64,000 bases of DNA, taken from Nilaparvata lugens. Its lineage: Eukaryota; Arthropoda; Insecta; Hemiptera; Delphacidae. The stretch is taken from the NCBI RefSeq assembly GCF_014356525.2, contig NC_052518.1, forward strand, positions 28,584,655-28,648,654. The letters run 5' to 3'. Positions 20,942 to 31,329 of the stretch are shown one piece after another. A program made the position numbers and the translations under genes. The notes under the pieces are model-generated. The model was given only the letters and a program-made list of their open reading frames with translations, ran no database searches and was not told where the DNA came from. Each line of letters starts with the position of its first letter. Within the stretch, counting starts at the first letter, position 1.

Positions 20942-23900
20942 TCAGTTTGCTATTTTGTAGTGACCGAATGGTAATGTATCGATTCCGTTCTCTGCAATAA
21001 AGCGCTTGTCATCGAATGGGCTTAAACAAACCTTTGTGCATTCATTTTGATGTATGTTATGATTGAAGGATCTCAACATATTACATTTTTCTATATGTTG
21101 GCATCATTCAATCAAACATTTCTTATACAAATCAAAACTAAGTTTTCTATTTTTTACATGTGTCTTCACACCTTTTGCTACACACTTATTTACAGTTTCC
21201 TCCTTCTCATTATTTACAAGATATGAATACAATTTCGCCCGTAATCCCAGGAAAGATTTTAAAGGAATTGAAGCTGCCTCATCCTTAAATTTCCCTACAA
21301 CTTTATTCCTCTCATTGGAGAAGCATTTGTGCTCAGCTGGGTAATTTGAAGTGTCAAACAGTTCTAGATTTTCTCTTATCAATTGGTAGATGTCAGGTGT
21401 CTCCAACAATAAGAGGAAGCTATCTGTATCAGTCATACAAAGCTGGATGCATTGCCATGGTATGATTTTTGCAATTTACAGTAGAAAAAATCATACATGT
21501 GTAGTTTACTCAAATCCAGGATGCAGAAACCTGAATAGATTGGCCTATTCATTTCTAGTTCCAACTTTCATGAGAAAACTGCAATCACATCCGAACTTAT
21601 TATCTGCCAGCATTTACATAGGGGATTTGAAATGTACTTATCTAGACGCTTGGCATCTGTGATAATTTGAACATTACAATGATGGCGACTATTCTGTAAT
21701 GTCTTCCCATAAATTAGGTTGCTCATCTGTTTGAAGAATGAGACTTCAAATTTATTTTTCGCGGCTTGCCTATTACAGGTATTGAACTCAATGTAGTTCT
21801 TCAACCAAGGTGATTGGGAAAAGCTAATGACACAATGTACTTTTGTTAATTGCAATCCAAGTTGAAGGTACAGCTTCAAATTCATGTAATGAACAATGTA
21901 CCTCTCTCGATCAAAAAGTGTGTTCATGAGTTTTTTAGTCAGAGTTTGACCGTTCTCATTGGTTTGGTACTCAGAGAACAATTTGCTAGGAGGAATTTGA
22001 TGAAGTGGAGTGAGAGGGAAATTGGCATGCATATCATGTAACTCCTGGGGGTACTTGAGATCACATTCAATTACATAACCAGTTTCAGATTAACTCTTCA
22101 AATTTGTAAAGTCAAGAGCATGGATTTCTTCCTCTGAGAGGAACTTGAAATTTCCATAAGGTAAGAATTGATTCATAGAGTTGGCATACAAAGAATTACA
22201 ATCTATATAAAGCAAATAGTTACTTGGTTTTGTGGGATCGTATGTGTCAGGGATGTGTTTGTTATTGGCTTCGCAATAACGCTTGCCAATAAACGAAACA
22301 CCACCACCACGCATTCCTGATTCAAACATTAGATGTATATCAGGATTGCTAATCAATTGGAGTTCAACCCGGGTGAACTTTAACATACAATTCCAAGTGT
22401 AATGAGCAATCAAAAGAAAATGAGTCACATTGAGGCCATATGACCTAAAAAGTGTTGACCTCATTTCTTCAAAAACCTCAACTAATAGCATGATGTCTAG
22501 GCACAGATAGAAATCATGATACTCGCCGAGAGATTTCAACTTGAATGTTGAGAACACTCTTTGTGCATGCTCATATTCGTTGGGGGAGAGGGGTGTATCG
22601 TTAAGATCGTTATAAAAACATTCTACTGGAGGGAGAGAAGTCTCAGCAAATTTTTCAGGGCAAGATATGTACAAATAGGGATATACTCCTTTTTTTAACA
22701 AGAGTTGCCTATGTTCGAGATCGGGGTTATTAAATACTGAAAACAGACGTTTCAACTTCGATTCCATATCTGTACTATCTACCAAGTTGTGCACTAATAC
22801 TTCTAAGAATTCATTCATAAATCTATATGAATCGAAAAACTTAATTTTTCCCACTGTCAATGTCAAAACTCTTTCTGATGTATTGGTGATACAGGAAATT
22901 TCTTTTTTACATTTTCAGAGAGCTTTTAGAATAAAATGACTGTCAAATCCGCTAAAATTATGGAAGTAACAGCTAATTGTATCGTCAGTTCGAGTATTTA
23001 AATTACATGACACATGAGCAGCACACAAAAACTTTCCATTTTCATGTGCATGAAGGCGTACCTTTGTGTCTGTTTCGGTAAAAACTTCATCACAAAGGCC
23101 GCACTTATCAGCATTTTGAAATTCGTGTTGCTGACACTCACTTAAATGCTCCATCGGAATTTCACATTTTATATCCGCACTCAATAAATCGCCCAGTTCG
23201 ATTATTTCCTTGAGAAATTTCTCCATGATCTTTTCATTGATATTACTTGATCTATAGAGTACTGGGCCGTACACGATATCTCCATTCACATCAATTACAA
23301 CGAAACAATACCCGCACGGAATATGACGCACCGTTTTCTTGGTGTAACTTCTGGTGATAGGTACCATCCTCACAATCAGATTTGTTACCATTCATATTCA
23401 CAACAAATGTTTCCAAATCAGTGTAGATTGTATACTTTTTCTTCAAAGTCAAACCGAGTTTTTTAAATTTGATTGTCTCACCTTGTTTTGGGTACGAAGT
23501 TCTCTGAGACTGGAACTTTGAACAAAGCTCTAGATGTCTCATCAAATTTACTTTCCCATCACAATTTTTAGATTTGTTTGATGTAAATCTGTGAAAACAG
23601 AAATTACAAACATCTACTTGATGAGCATTTTTTGAAAGGTGAGAAAGAAGACGTGACAATCCATTTTTCCCGTTCGCGGTGTTAATTGAACAAAAATGTG
23701 TTTTTCCTGCATCACCTTTCAACATTAAAAGATTAATTTGGTATTTACACATACGGAATATGCTTGTTCAATAGGGGAAAAACTTTTTGTTGTCATACAC
23801 AATAACATGAATTTCGATGTCTGTATTAAGAATTTCAAATTTCTTTATGTCGCGATCGGTGGTTGGGAAATTAACTCCACGAGTGTTCAGCCTGTGAGCA

Positions 23901-24535
23901 AATTTGCTCAAATATTTCACCGTTAATGTCAGCCTATTTGGTTTCTGGTGGAAATAGGCTAGAACACTCCACAGAAAACACTTTTTATCAGAAAGATTTT
24001 TGACATTGATAACACATTTCTTATTCTTAATGAGCTTGGGTGTTTGAATATAACTGCTTGTGTATATTGGATTATATCTAATCAAATTTACATCAAGCGA
24101 GTCAATCTTCTTCAACACCCACCCACTCCCAAATCGAACAAAGTTATCGAATGAACTTAAAATTTTCCTAACTGCTAACATAAAATGTTCATTCAATTCA
24201 TCATAACTCTCCAAGATGTTCAAGCCTATGGCCGAGTAGCTATGTAGATTCACAATGGATGAAACAGCTTCGGATTCCTCTGATTCTAAAACTACCATCT
24301 TTTACAATAATACATTTAATACTAAGAACCATTTCACATTTCCTTCAAAACGTGCAGCGTGTTCTCTTATTATCTCAAAAACACGAGCTTTTGAGTTTTC
24401 AAGCACATTTTCAATGTCAGGTGCTACGTTTTCAAAGGAAATGCGATGGCAAATTGCACCTGAACTCATGCCTCTAACCCTGCGTTCTCTGGTGTGCTCC
24501 ATCTCTGCTACTAGTGGGGTGCTGAAAACAAACAA
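20942..24535 (-). pseudogene. Polinton DNA polymerase B, multiply broken
   Basis: About 1,200 codons in pieces: 24535-24302, 24298-23768, 23752-23291, 23391-22915, 22866-22090, 22032-21568, 21436-21104 and a tail to the TGA at 20942. In-frame stops are at 24302 (TAA), 23768 (TGA), 22915 (TGA), 22090 (TAA) and 21104 (TGA); frameshifts lie within 23291-23391 and near 21600. Exonuclease motifs: Y-T-D-L-E-T (exo I), H-N-F-S-G-F-D (exo II). A Cys/His cluster starts C-G-L-C near 23100. Polymerase motifs: D-C-N-S-L-Y (A, about 22190), K-Q-M-S-N-L-I-Y-G (B, about 21715), D-T-D-S (C, about 21428). This is the protein-primed replicase; every recognised catalytic motif is still readable. Confidence 0.92.
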
Positions 24536-24632
24536 AGAATATATTACTATAGCATAGAATTAGATATAAAAACAAGTAAACATTAATCTAAAAATCAGTT
24601 GTGATTTGACAAGCTGCAAGTACAGTGCAAAA
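24536..24632. promoter_or_regulatory. Divergent start region of the Polinton-like element
   Basis: About 100 bases of AT-rich DNA between the polymerase start (minus) and the BIR gene start (plus, 24633). Transcription of both gene sets must begin in or near it. No specific motif can be named. Confidence 0.35.
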
Positions 24633-24983
24633 ATGTTATCTCAGGATCAGATTTTCATGTATGAACGATTGAGGTTAATAACATTTGATAATCATTGGAA
24701 ATTAGAATCGAGTCTGTTGTCACCTCAAAATATGGCTAAACAGGGTTTTAAATTTGTGCGAACACCTGACGTTGTTCAATGTGTGTTTTGTACAGTATAT
24801 TTAGAAAATTGGTTGTAAACAGATGATCCTAGTAAGGAACATGAGCGATGCAGTCCAAATTGTGGATGGCGCAAAGAAGATAATATTTCATGTGAAGAGG
24901 AGAATTTCGATAATAATATTCTACGACAATATGAAGAACAAGTTTTAGATATAGATAGATATGCTTTGATGTATGTATCATAA
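24633..24983 (+). pseudogene. Single-BIR (IAP-like) protein with one in-frame stop
   Basis: Frame from the ATG at 24633 to the TAA at 24981, 116 codons, broken only by a TAA at 24816-24818. It has the BIR layout: R-L-x-x-I-T-F near the start, W-K, a Q-G-F-K-F strand, then Cys and His residues spaced CX2CX16HX6C when counted across the stop codon, with the W-x-x-x-D-D-P element in the right place. This is the zinc-binding signature of inhibitor-of-apoptosis proteins. About 35 acidic residues follow; there is no RING finger. In viruses and insects BIR proteins bind caspases or their activators. Cargo status is inferred from its place in the element. Confidence 0.75.
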
Positions 24984-25026
24984 TTTAAAAATAAAGAAAA
25001 TTATTGTAACATTGAGTGTTGACATT

Positions 25027-25470
25027 GACCTCTCCCCCCCTTCTCCTCATTCCTCTCTCATTTTTCCTCTCCTGCTAAACGAGTGGAGGAGGAGGACAAA
25101 GGAGGAGGAGGAGGAGGAAGAGGAGGAGGACAAAGGAGGAGGAAGGAGGACACAGCAAATCAAAGGTTAGTTAGTTATTTGATTGGTGTGTGATCATGTG
25201 ACAGGGGGAGATGGAGTGAGGGTCGTTGAAATAGCCTTCGTTGAAAGTATAGTAAGGTGATTTCTTACCTATATGAGAAGAAAACATGATCTATAGGGAT
25301 ACAGTGTGATCTTGACGTCGAGGATGACTTCTTCTACTATCAATCAAGATGTAGTACACCTAAACCACAGGAGGAGGAGGAGGAGAACGGAGGACAACGG
25401 AGGAGGAGAACGGAGGACAAAGGAGGACGATGGAGGAGGAGGAGGAGGAGGAGGAGAAAACAGAGCTTGT
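25027..25470. repeat. GGA/TCC purine-rich low-complexity tracts
   Basis: GGAGGA-type runs at 25083-25155 and 25369-25458 with about 200 bases of unique sequence between. Strongly purine-biased on the plus strand, able to form G-quadruplex or triplex structures. Open frames rich in Arg, Glu or Gly here are artefacts. Confidence 0.9.
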
Positions 25471-26212
25471 CATCAAACAGAAGGAAGAAACTCTCCTGTA
25501 AAAAATTAGCAACAGTCGACATGCATTGGTTCAAGGGAAATTCTAATCAAATTATTGTGAAAGAAATCGGAATCGTAGATCAGCTAAATAGCTTTGTTGT
25601 GTTGCATTTCAAGTCGCCATTTGCAAAGTCGGAATTGAATGCTAAATTGTGTAAGCAAGCAACATGGGCAGAGAACAATTATCACAAAATATGCTGGGAA
25701 GATTGTCATTTTATTTATACAGAGACAAATTATTGATATCTTATCTTGAAGGATATGATAAAATCTACACAAAAGGTACAGAGAAAGCTAAGTTTCTTAG
25801 AAGGTTACACAAAAACGTATGTTGTTTACCGGATGAAATTGAGAAACCAAATTTTAACTACTTCACAAGTTCATGGTGTTATAATGCATGTGAAATTCAT
25901 CATCATAATCTGAGTGGGCAATGTGTGCTCTTCGCCGCTCTTCATTATCATTCATTGATAATGAAAAATATGAACTTGTCTCCAAGTTTCATGTGCAAAA
26001 ACAATAGAATGCTTAGCATGAAAAAATGTAAATTCTATTCAAATACAGAAAATAAATACTTTGCAAGATATGGCTTTTTCTATAACGGACAAGAAATTAA
26101 ATGTGTTTATTGTATGCAAGCATTGAGATATCATACTGCTTGTGTATGTTGCATTGGTGGGAAGGGACAGGAGCCATTTAATTTCTCTATATTAGTACCG
26201 ACATATGTATAG
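25467..26212 (+). pseudogene. Polinton-linked insect protein with BIR-like C-terminal half, one frameshift
   Basis: Two overlapping frames (25467-25736 and 25664-26212). The first has V-D-M-H-W-F-K-G followed by I-V-K-E-I-G-I, and the second has K-I-Y-T-K-G-T-E-K and, later, C-x-x-H-H-H-N. This arrangement matches a multi-copy insect protein family I know only as hypothetical; the D-x-x-x-F-K-G / K-E-I pattern suggests an RNase H-fold nuclease (inference). The C-terminal 70 residues look like half a BIR domain: a Y-G-F-F-Y-N-G-Q-E strand followed by K-C-V-Y-C, then the frame departs from BIR before the His and last Cys. So it may be a fusion, or two damaged genes. Confidence 0.5.
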
Positions 26213-26230
26213 TTTCTTCATTCGCTCATC

Positions 26231-26506
26231 ATGGACCCGTGCAAGTGGATGCAAGCTGATAGTGAATTGGAAATGAGGTTAGAACAGTGTATTGATTGGT
26301 ATGATGCTTGTGAAATTGCAATTAAACATTCAACTCATGAAAATCATCATTTGATGAAACAACTAAAAGACATTTTCTTAAACACAGTGAATTTGAACGA
26401 TATAAATGATTATCTATGCTATTACAGACCCCATAAACTGTCTGTGAGTAAACTAATAAAAATTGAAGAGGAAGTGATGAACAATTGTAGTGAATTGTGT
26501 AAATAA
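26231..26506 (+). CDS. Unknown 91-residue protein of the Polinton-like element
   Basis: An unbroken frame 18 bases after the previous stop, starting M-D-P-C-K-W-M. It is helical in character, with mixed charge and seven Cys and five His residues, but I see no known metal-binding spacing. No signal peptide or membrane segment. Unbroken state and packing suggest a real gene. Function not recognised. Confidence 0.45.
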   Translation: MDPCKWMQADSELEMRLEQCIDWYDACEIAIKHSTHENHHLMKQLKDIFLNTVNLNDINDYLCYYRPHKLSVSKLIKIEEEVMNNCSELCK

Positions 26507-26651
26507 ATTTCTAGTGTATACTCGATTGTTTTCATTTCCATTGTACCTGCAATGTCTAGGTTTAATCGTTCAGTAACGCTTTGTTAGTTGAGCTGTAAAG
26601 ATCTCACATGCGTTGAAGCTCAATTCTATTTATAGGAGTGTGTAGTATAGT

Positions 26652-27041
26652 GTGCAGATACAAGTTCATTCAAATAGTTTCTTATCACGTTTTACCTGTA
26701 CATACACTCAACTGAAAAATATGGTTGATTGTTATAGCTTTTCAAAGTTCAAGAAACTATCTCATCTCTTGATGCCAATTTCATTCAATGAATTTGATCT
26801 AATTGCAAAGAATATTAAATTTTCAACGGGTGATGAGGTGAGCGATCTTGCATTAACAAAAACAGAAAATCTCCACTTTCCAATTTTATCTGAAATTTTT
26901 GAATTACTTGATATACTAGAAACCGGACATTTGCATTATGGTTGTTCAAATAATGATGAATCATTAGCTATTGTTAATAATTCTAATGATCTCTGGAAAT
27001 GCTTATATGACATTGCCAATAAAAAATGTAAAGGATCATAG
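26652..27041 (+). CDS. Unknown ~107-residue protein of the Polinton-like element
   Basis: An open frame of 129 codons; the ATG at 26721 (M-V-D-C-Y-S-F) is a more likely start than the first one. It is rich in Leu, Asn and Lys, probably globular and helical, with no motif that I recognise. It is the last open frame before the simple repeats that end the element. It could be a chance ORF. Confidence 0.35.
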   Translation: MQIQVHSNSFLSRFTCTYTQLKNMVDCYSFSKFKKLSHLLMPISFNEFDLIAKNIKFSTGDEVSDLALTKTENLHFPILSEIFELLDILETGHLHYGCSNNDESLAIVNNSNDLWKCLYDIANKKCKGS

Positions 27042-27423
27042 ATCACTCTCTAGAGAGTTTAAAGATATATGTCTAATTCAAAACTTATGTGTGTATTTGG
27101 ATATACTAGTTCATTCTATGCATTAGTTATGATTGAGGAAACATTAAAAATATAATGTTCATTGTGTGTACAACCCACAATTCTGCATGTGCTTGACAAC
27201 GTTGTCAAGTACATGTTTCAGTTAAATCTGAGAGTAAGATATTCATTTCACTTAAATCTGGCAGAAGTTCATTTCACTAAAATCTGTCAGTAGATTGCCT
27301 CTCTCTCTCACACATATCTCTCTCTGCTATAAATCATCATTAAATAGACCATGACTAAATGTAATTGAGCTTGACTGAATGTAATTGGGCATGACTATCT
27401 ATAAATGAAATAGAGCATAACAT

Positions 27424-27600
27424 AAAGAAAGAGAGAGAGAGAGAGAGAGAGCATCATTGTTATCATCATCTTCTTCTTCTTCTTCTTCTTCTTCTTCCTC
27501 CTCTCCTTCTTCTTCTTCTTCTTCCACCTATCCTTCTTCTTCTTCTCCTTCTTCTAGAGAGAGAGAGAGAGAGGGAGAGGTTCTTCTCCTTCTAAGGAGC
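27424..27600. repeat. GA and TTC/CTT simple repeats
   Basis: (GA)n at 27428-27450 and 27555-27574, and TTC/TCC-rich tracts between 27468 and 27556, followed by a G-rich stretch to 27680. Confidence 0.9.
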
Positions 27601-27727
27601 GGGGGAGGGGGCAGGGGAGGTGCGGAAGGAGCAGGGGAGGTGGGGGGTACATAGGATGGGTGGTGGGAAGGGGGAGGGGGGGAAAAGTCGTAAAAAAGTC
27701 TCGCAAATTCAGCAAATAGAAGCTACT

Positions 27728-29338
27728 AACAGGTGTCACCCTTGCAGCTTTCCATTTTTTAGGATATTTATTCGAACTCAAGGACAAATTGAAGATAAAT
27801 TGTAAAGGTTGAATAAGAAAATCTCTACAACCCTTTATAATGTATGCTGGTCCACAAGATCTAGTTGTTTAAGTTTATTTATAGCTGAATTTACTCCATT
27901 TTCAGAAATATATGAAACTTGTAATATGTCAAGATGAGATGAGAAAATGCTGTCATATGATTCGTTATTGTTATTATGTTGTATGTTATTACGGTTGTTG
28001 CTATTATTGTAAACAGATGAAAAATAATCAGCAAAAGCCTGCAGTACTTCCCGATCGTTATACCTGCACCCATTCCACTCAAAACACTTTGAGTCTGATC
28101 TAGATTCTTTTTTACTAGCAACATAGTTCCAGAAGTGTTTAACATTTGAATTTATGTTATTTTGTAAAGATTCTATATAATTTTGTTGGGCTATGTTGAT
28201 TTCACATTTTATTGAAGCTCTCAATTCCTTGAATTTGTTAAAATAATATCCCGAAAAAGATTTTTTCCGTGCACATTTATTTTTTAATTAAATCATCTGG
28301 ATACCTAATGTTTCTAGTAAACCAAACCAGATACTTCGATTTAATAATATTTTTATTTTTGGGCACATGCAAAGCAAAAGCATTATTCAATAAATCGTAA
28401 AAATAGTCTACAGCGAGATCGACATCATTGAATTATTGATAAACTCTATGCCAATCTGAATCCCCAAGTGTGAGATATAATTCATAGAAGTTTGCTTTTT
28501 TTTAAATTATAATACTCAATACTCAAAGGAGGATGCAACAGGCTCTTTTTAATCAAAAAACTAATATCTAAGCTTGGGTGATGTGGATCTTCAGCAAGCA
28601 GAGGGCTTGTTTCATGCAAAACAATCAGAGGTAGATTACTCAAAACAGATCAAGAGTTTTAGCATTGGCATTTAAAACATTATTAAAGGATCTTAAGTTG
28701 AATAAACACATGCAATTCATAAGTCTGGCATATTTACTAGGACTACCAACAAAATTAAAACTCTTGAACCATTTATTTCATTCAGAAATTTCAAGTCACC
28801 CAATATTAATAAATCATGTGAAAAAATATTATTATCACTTTCAATAAAATCAAAGAAGTCACAGTAATCGAGAAGACTAGATTCAGGAGAGAAATAGACA
28901 ACATTGATAAAGATTATGGTTATCTTGCATAGAAAACTTGACAAGTAAAGATTCATAGTGCGCTGTCGCCTGGGCATGAATGAGTCGGGAATGCCAACTG
29001 TTTTTCACTGCACAAAGTAGTTTTGCGATATCATTATCAGTTTTGATTCAATGAATGGCCAAGTTTTCATCTCTTCTTATCTTCATGTTACTCGGTCTGT
29101 CAACCCATAGAAACTTAAAGTTGATCTGATTTTTCACCCTTTTTGTTTTAGCAAATAAAATTCTTCTAGCCGGACATAGAGACTGGTTTATGTAGATGGG
29201 AGTATCCATTAGCATGCCTATATGTCTTGTAGACAGAGTCCTCTTCACCCGTCGCCTCTCCAACATCTTCTCCCTAATAGCTCGGCGAACAAAGCTTAAG
29301 ATCATCCCAGGAGATGGCCTGATTTGATTATACATCAA
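27728..29338 (-). mobile_element. Non-LTR retrotransposon, 5' part (right flank of the Polinton-like element)
   Basis: Minus strand, several frames: ORF1 C-terminus (29338-29048, Y-I-N-Q-S-L-C-P and F-K-F-L-W-V), endonuclease (28980-28560, with L-L-I-L-G-D and D-P-H-H-P), linker (28560-27850, with F-W-N-Y-V-A-S-K-K near 28120), and the very start of RT (K-K-W-K-A-A-R-V-T-P-V at 27760-27730). It ends abruptly inside RT motif 1 at about 27728. The following part of RT is found in the same orientation at 16640-16029. Confidence 0.8.
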
Positions 29339-29340
29339 AT

Positions 29341-29780
29341 TGAAGAGAATTCAATGCCCTATAAGCTCATAATGAGCATGGATTTTCTCATCGATTTTTT
29401 TAAAAGTTATAAGAGCAAGAATATACAAAAATTGGAGGCAAACGTGTTTTTTTTTTTAATGTGACACCTTCAAGAGCGGATATCTCGAAAACTAGAGACA
29501 TAAAAAAGTTGTGAGATGAATATTGTAGGAAATTATGTAAGCTTCAATTTGTTATATGACAATCAAGTCCTTAAGATACATACTTTTCGAGTTATATGCG
29601 AGAAACCAAAAAATGGTACCTTTGAACCACCCCCACCCTCTTAGCACAGGGGGTAGGGGTGGGGACTTTTGATATGTTCACCCCCTTCCTACCCCCTAAA
29701 CAGAACTGCAGGGTCAAAAATTGTCTTCCCAACTTTTCCCTCTGTACCCTCTTTTGAGCAATCATTTCCTGGACTATTAG
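29341..29780 (-). repeat. Dispersed repeat R1, copy 1
   Basis: About 440 bp that recurs at 45335-46180, 46655-46850 and 51735-52230. Landmarks are a GAGATATCCGCTCTTGAAGG core (here as its complement) and, about 120 bases away, TTTTTGGTTTCTCGCATATA with a C-rich stretch beyond it. No coding potential. The class is unknown. Confidence 0.8.
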
Positions 29781-30480
29781 GGATAATCAGTTTATATTCA
29801 TTGAATTATTTCCAATAGACTGTAAAAAATTCAAGTTTTTACAGTGATTTCCCTCTTGAATTGAAGTTGTACATGAAGATGAAAGCTTACCAGAGCTGAC
29901 TTCTGAATGTCTTCTGAGTTTACATTTTTCTTTGAAGATTTCAAATCCGAGCAGTTGGCACCAGAAAATAGGAGGGCTTTCGTTTTCTCTGAAAAACAAA
30001 AAAACATTATCAATTTATCAATGATTCATGTAATGACCAAATATAAATTATGATGGAGTTATTTTTGGTCATTTTTAGAAAATTGAAAAACTTTCTCAAA
30101 AATTGATACTGTATTTGATATTTTCAAACAGATATTTCATAAATTTCAATTAACAATATCATGAAGAATTTCTCCTTAAAGCTTCATGATCTTATCTCTT
30201 ACTGAATTTGAAATGATCTGTCCCAAAAAATGTCAACTTGATGCACTCATATCTCAAAAAGTAATATTCTTAAAAATGTTTTCCTGATAAAACTTTTCTA
30301 TTTTGATAATTCGATAGATACAAATGAAAAAACTTTGTAAAATAGCACCATTAAAAAGTTTTTTTAGCTGGTTGCACAGCCTCAATGAGGTTTTGTAGTT
30401 GATGCAATTTTTTCTCATGTAGTCCACTTCAACATACTACCTCTATAGACAGTCCAGCCATTGTAGAGTTTTCCTTTTTC
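29781..30480. other. Unassigned AT-rich DNA
   Basis: No genes, clear repeats or inverted ends were seen in this stretch. Confidence 0.4.
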
Positions 30481-30489
30481 AGCATCTTC

Positions 30490-30730
30490 AGTTTCTGTTT
30501 GAGCAGGTCAAGGGTGACGAAGGCTTATATTGTATCAGACCTGTGACAGTTTTACCTTCCTCCCAGAACTTGCTATTACACAGTTCTGAGATTGCTGTTA
30601 CTGTGCTAAAGCTATGTTGATGTACTGGAAGTATTTTGTTGTCTTCAAGGTGTTCAATTGGTTGGTCGTATACTGTTGCCCTTTCAATTAGTTTCTATGT
30701 TACTGACGAATTAGCTATTGACCTTTAGCT
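30490..30730 (-). pseudogene. Reverse transcriptase fragment (non-LTR)
   Basis: Minus-strand reading gives K-L-I-E-R-A, L-P-V-H-Q-H-S-F (the Q-H-G-F motif of RT) and E-E-G-K-T-V-T-G, typical of the fingers region of Jockey-type RTs. Stops interrupt it. It lies next to an RTE-like fragment on the same strand. Confidence 0.55.
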
Positions 30731-30939
30731 ATTTCTGTCTGACTGTAGTTCTTTCTGTACTAACTTGTCTTGTTAAATGGTGAGCTTGTTAGTTTAGCAC
30801 CTGTGCACCGTTAGTTTCACACATATGATTAGGAATGCATTATAATGCTGTCTCTGAGGGCAGTTGTGTGAAGGCTGCATTCAGGATGTTATTTACATGG
30901 TCTGTCTGTCTGTAGTTTTCTGCTCGTAAGCAGGTCCTT

Positions 30940-31167
30940 CTATATGGCAGCAGCCCTCCACTCTCTTCTATTCTCTGCCAGTCGCTTCATTGCATAGTAG
31001 CTCATCCCCTCCTTGATGTCGTCCAACATTTTGTATCTTCTTCTCCCTCTTCCTCTTCTTCCCTGAATGGTCCCCTCCATGGCTTCCACAAACAAGCATT
31101 GCCGTCTCATCCAATGTCCCAGCCATCTCCTCTTTCTTCCCTTTATCACATCCAGCAGACTCCACAA
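30940..31167 (-). pseudogene. RTE-like RT C-terminal fragment
   Basis: 75 codons ending at a normal stop. The pattern R-R-W-L-G-H-W-M-R-R, G-R-R-G-R-G-R-R-R-Y and M-L-D-D-I, ending R-R-E-W-R, is the conserved C-terminal tail of RTE/BovB-type ORF2 proteins. It is a 5'-truncated relic. Confidence 0.75.
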
Positions 31168-31211
31168 TTTACATGGTAGGTGCCAACTATTATTTTATTT
31201 ATGTTGAGTCT

Positions 31212-31311
31212 CATATTATCCTACTTTCCAAACTTGCTTCTGTTTCTTTCCTCATTTATTATCCTACTTTCCAAACTTGCTTCTGTTTCTTTCCTCATTT
31301 ATTATCCTCCA
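31212..31311. repeat. Exact tandem duplication of ~49 bp
   Basis: Two head-to-tail units containing ATTATCCTACTTTCCAAACT and TTCTTTCCTCATTT. It lies just left of the inverted LINE segment. Confidence 0.9.
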
Positions 31312-31329
31312 TAGTACCTAAGCTTATTG

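Larger units (their letters stand above)
16650..27727. mobile_element. Polinton/Maverick-like element with BIR-type cargo (decayed)
   Basis: About 11 kb holding the Polinton hallmark set: protein-primed type B DNA polymerase, retroviral-type integrase and packaging-type ATPase on the minus strand, plus a DUF8207-like protein and a coiled-coil protein. Plus-strand cargo runs from a divergent start region at 24540-24630. No major or minor capsid protein and no adenain-type protease was recognised. The right end is placed at 27727 because the flanking RT reading stops making sense there and the sequence ends in ACT, fitting the AG...CT termini of Polintons. The left end (about 16650) is approximate; I found neither terminal inverted repeats nor a 6-bp target duplication. 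All core genes carry stops or indels. Confidence 0.8.

Noticed and set aside
20942..24535. Stop-codon recoding in the DNA polymerase
   Set aside because: Breaks include TAA, TGA and frameshifts, so a reassigned codon cannot explain them.
25083..25460. Arg/Glu/Gly-rich proteins encoded by GGA tracts
   Set aside because: Low-complexity translation of a trinucleotide repeat.
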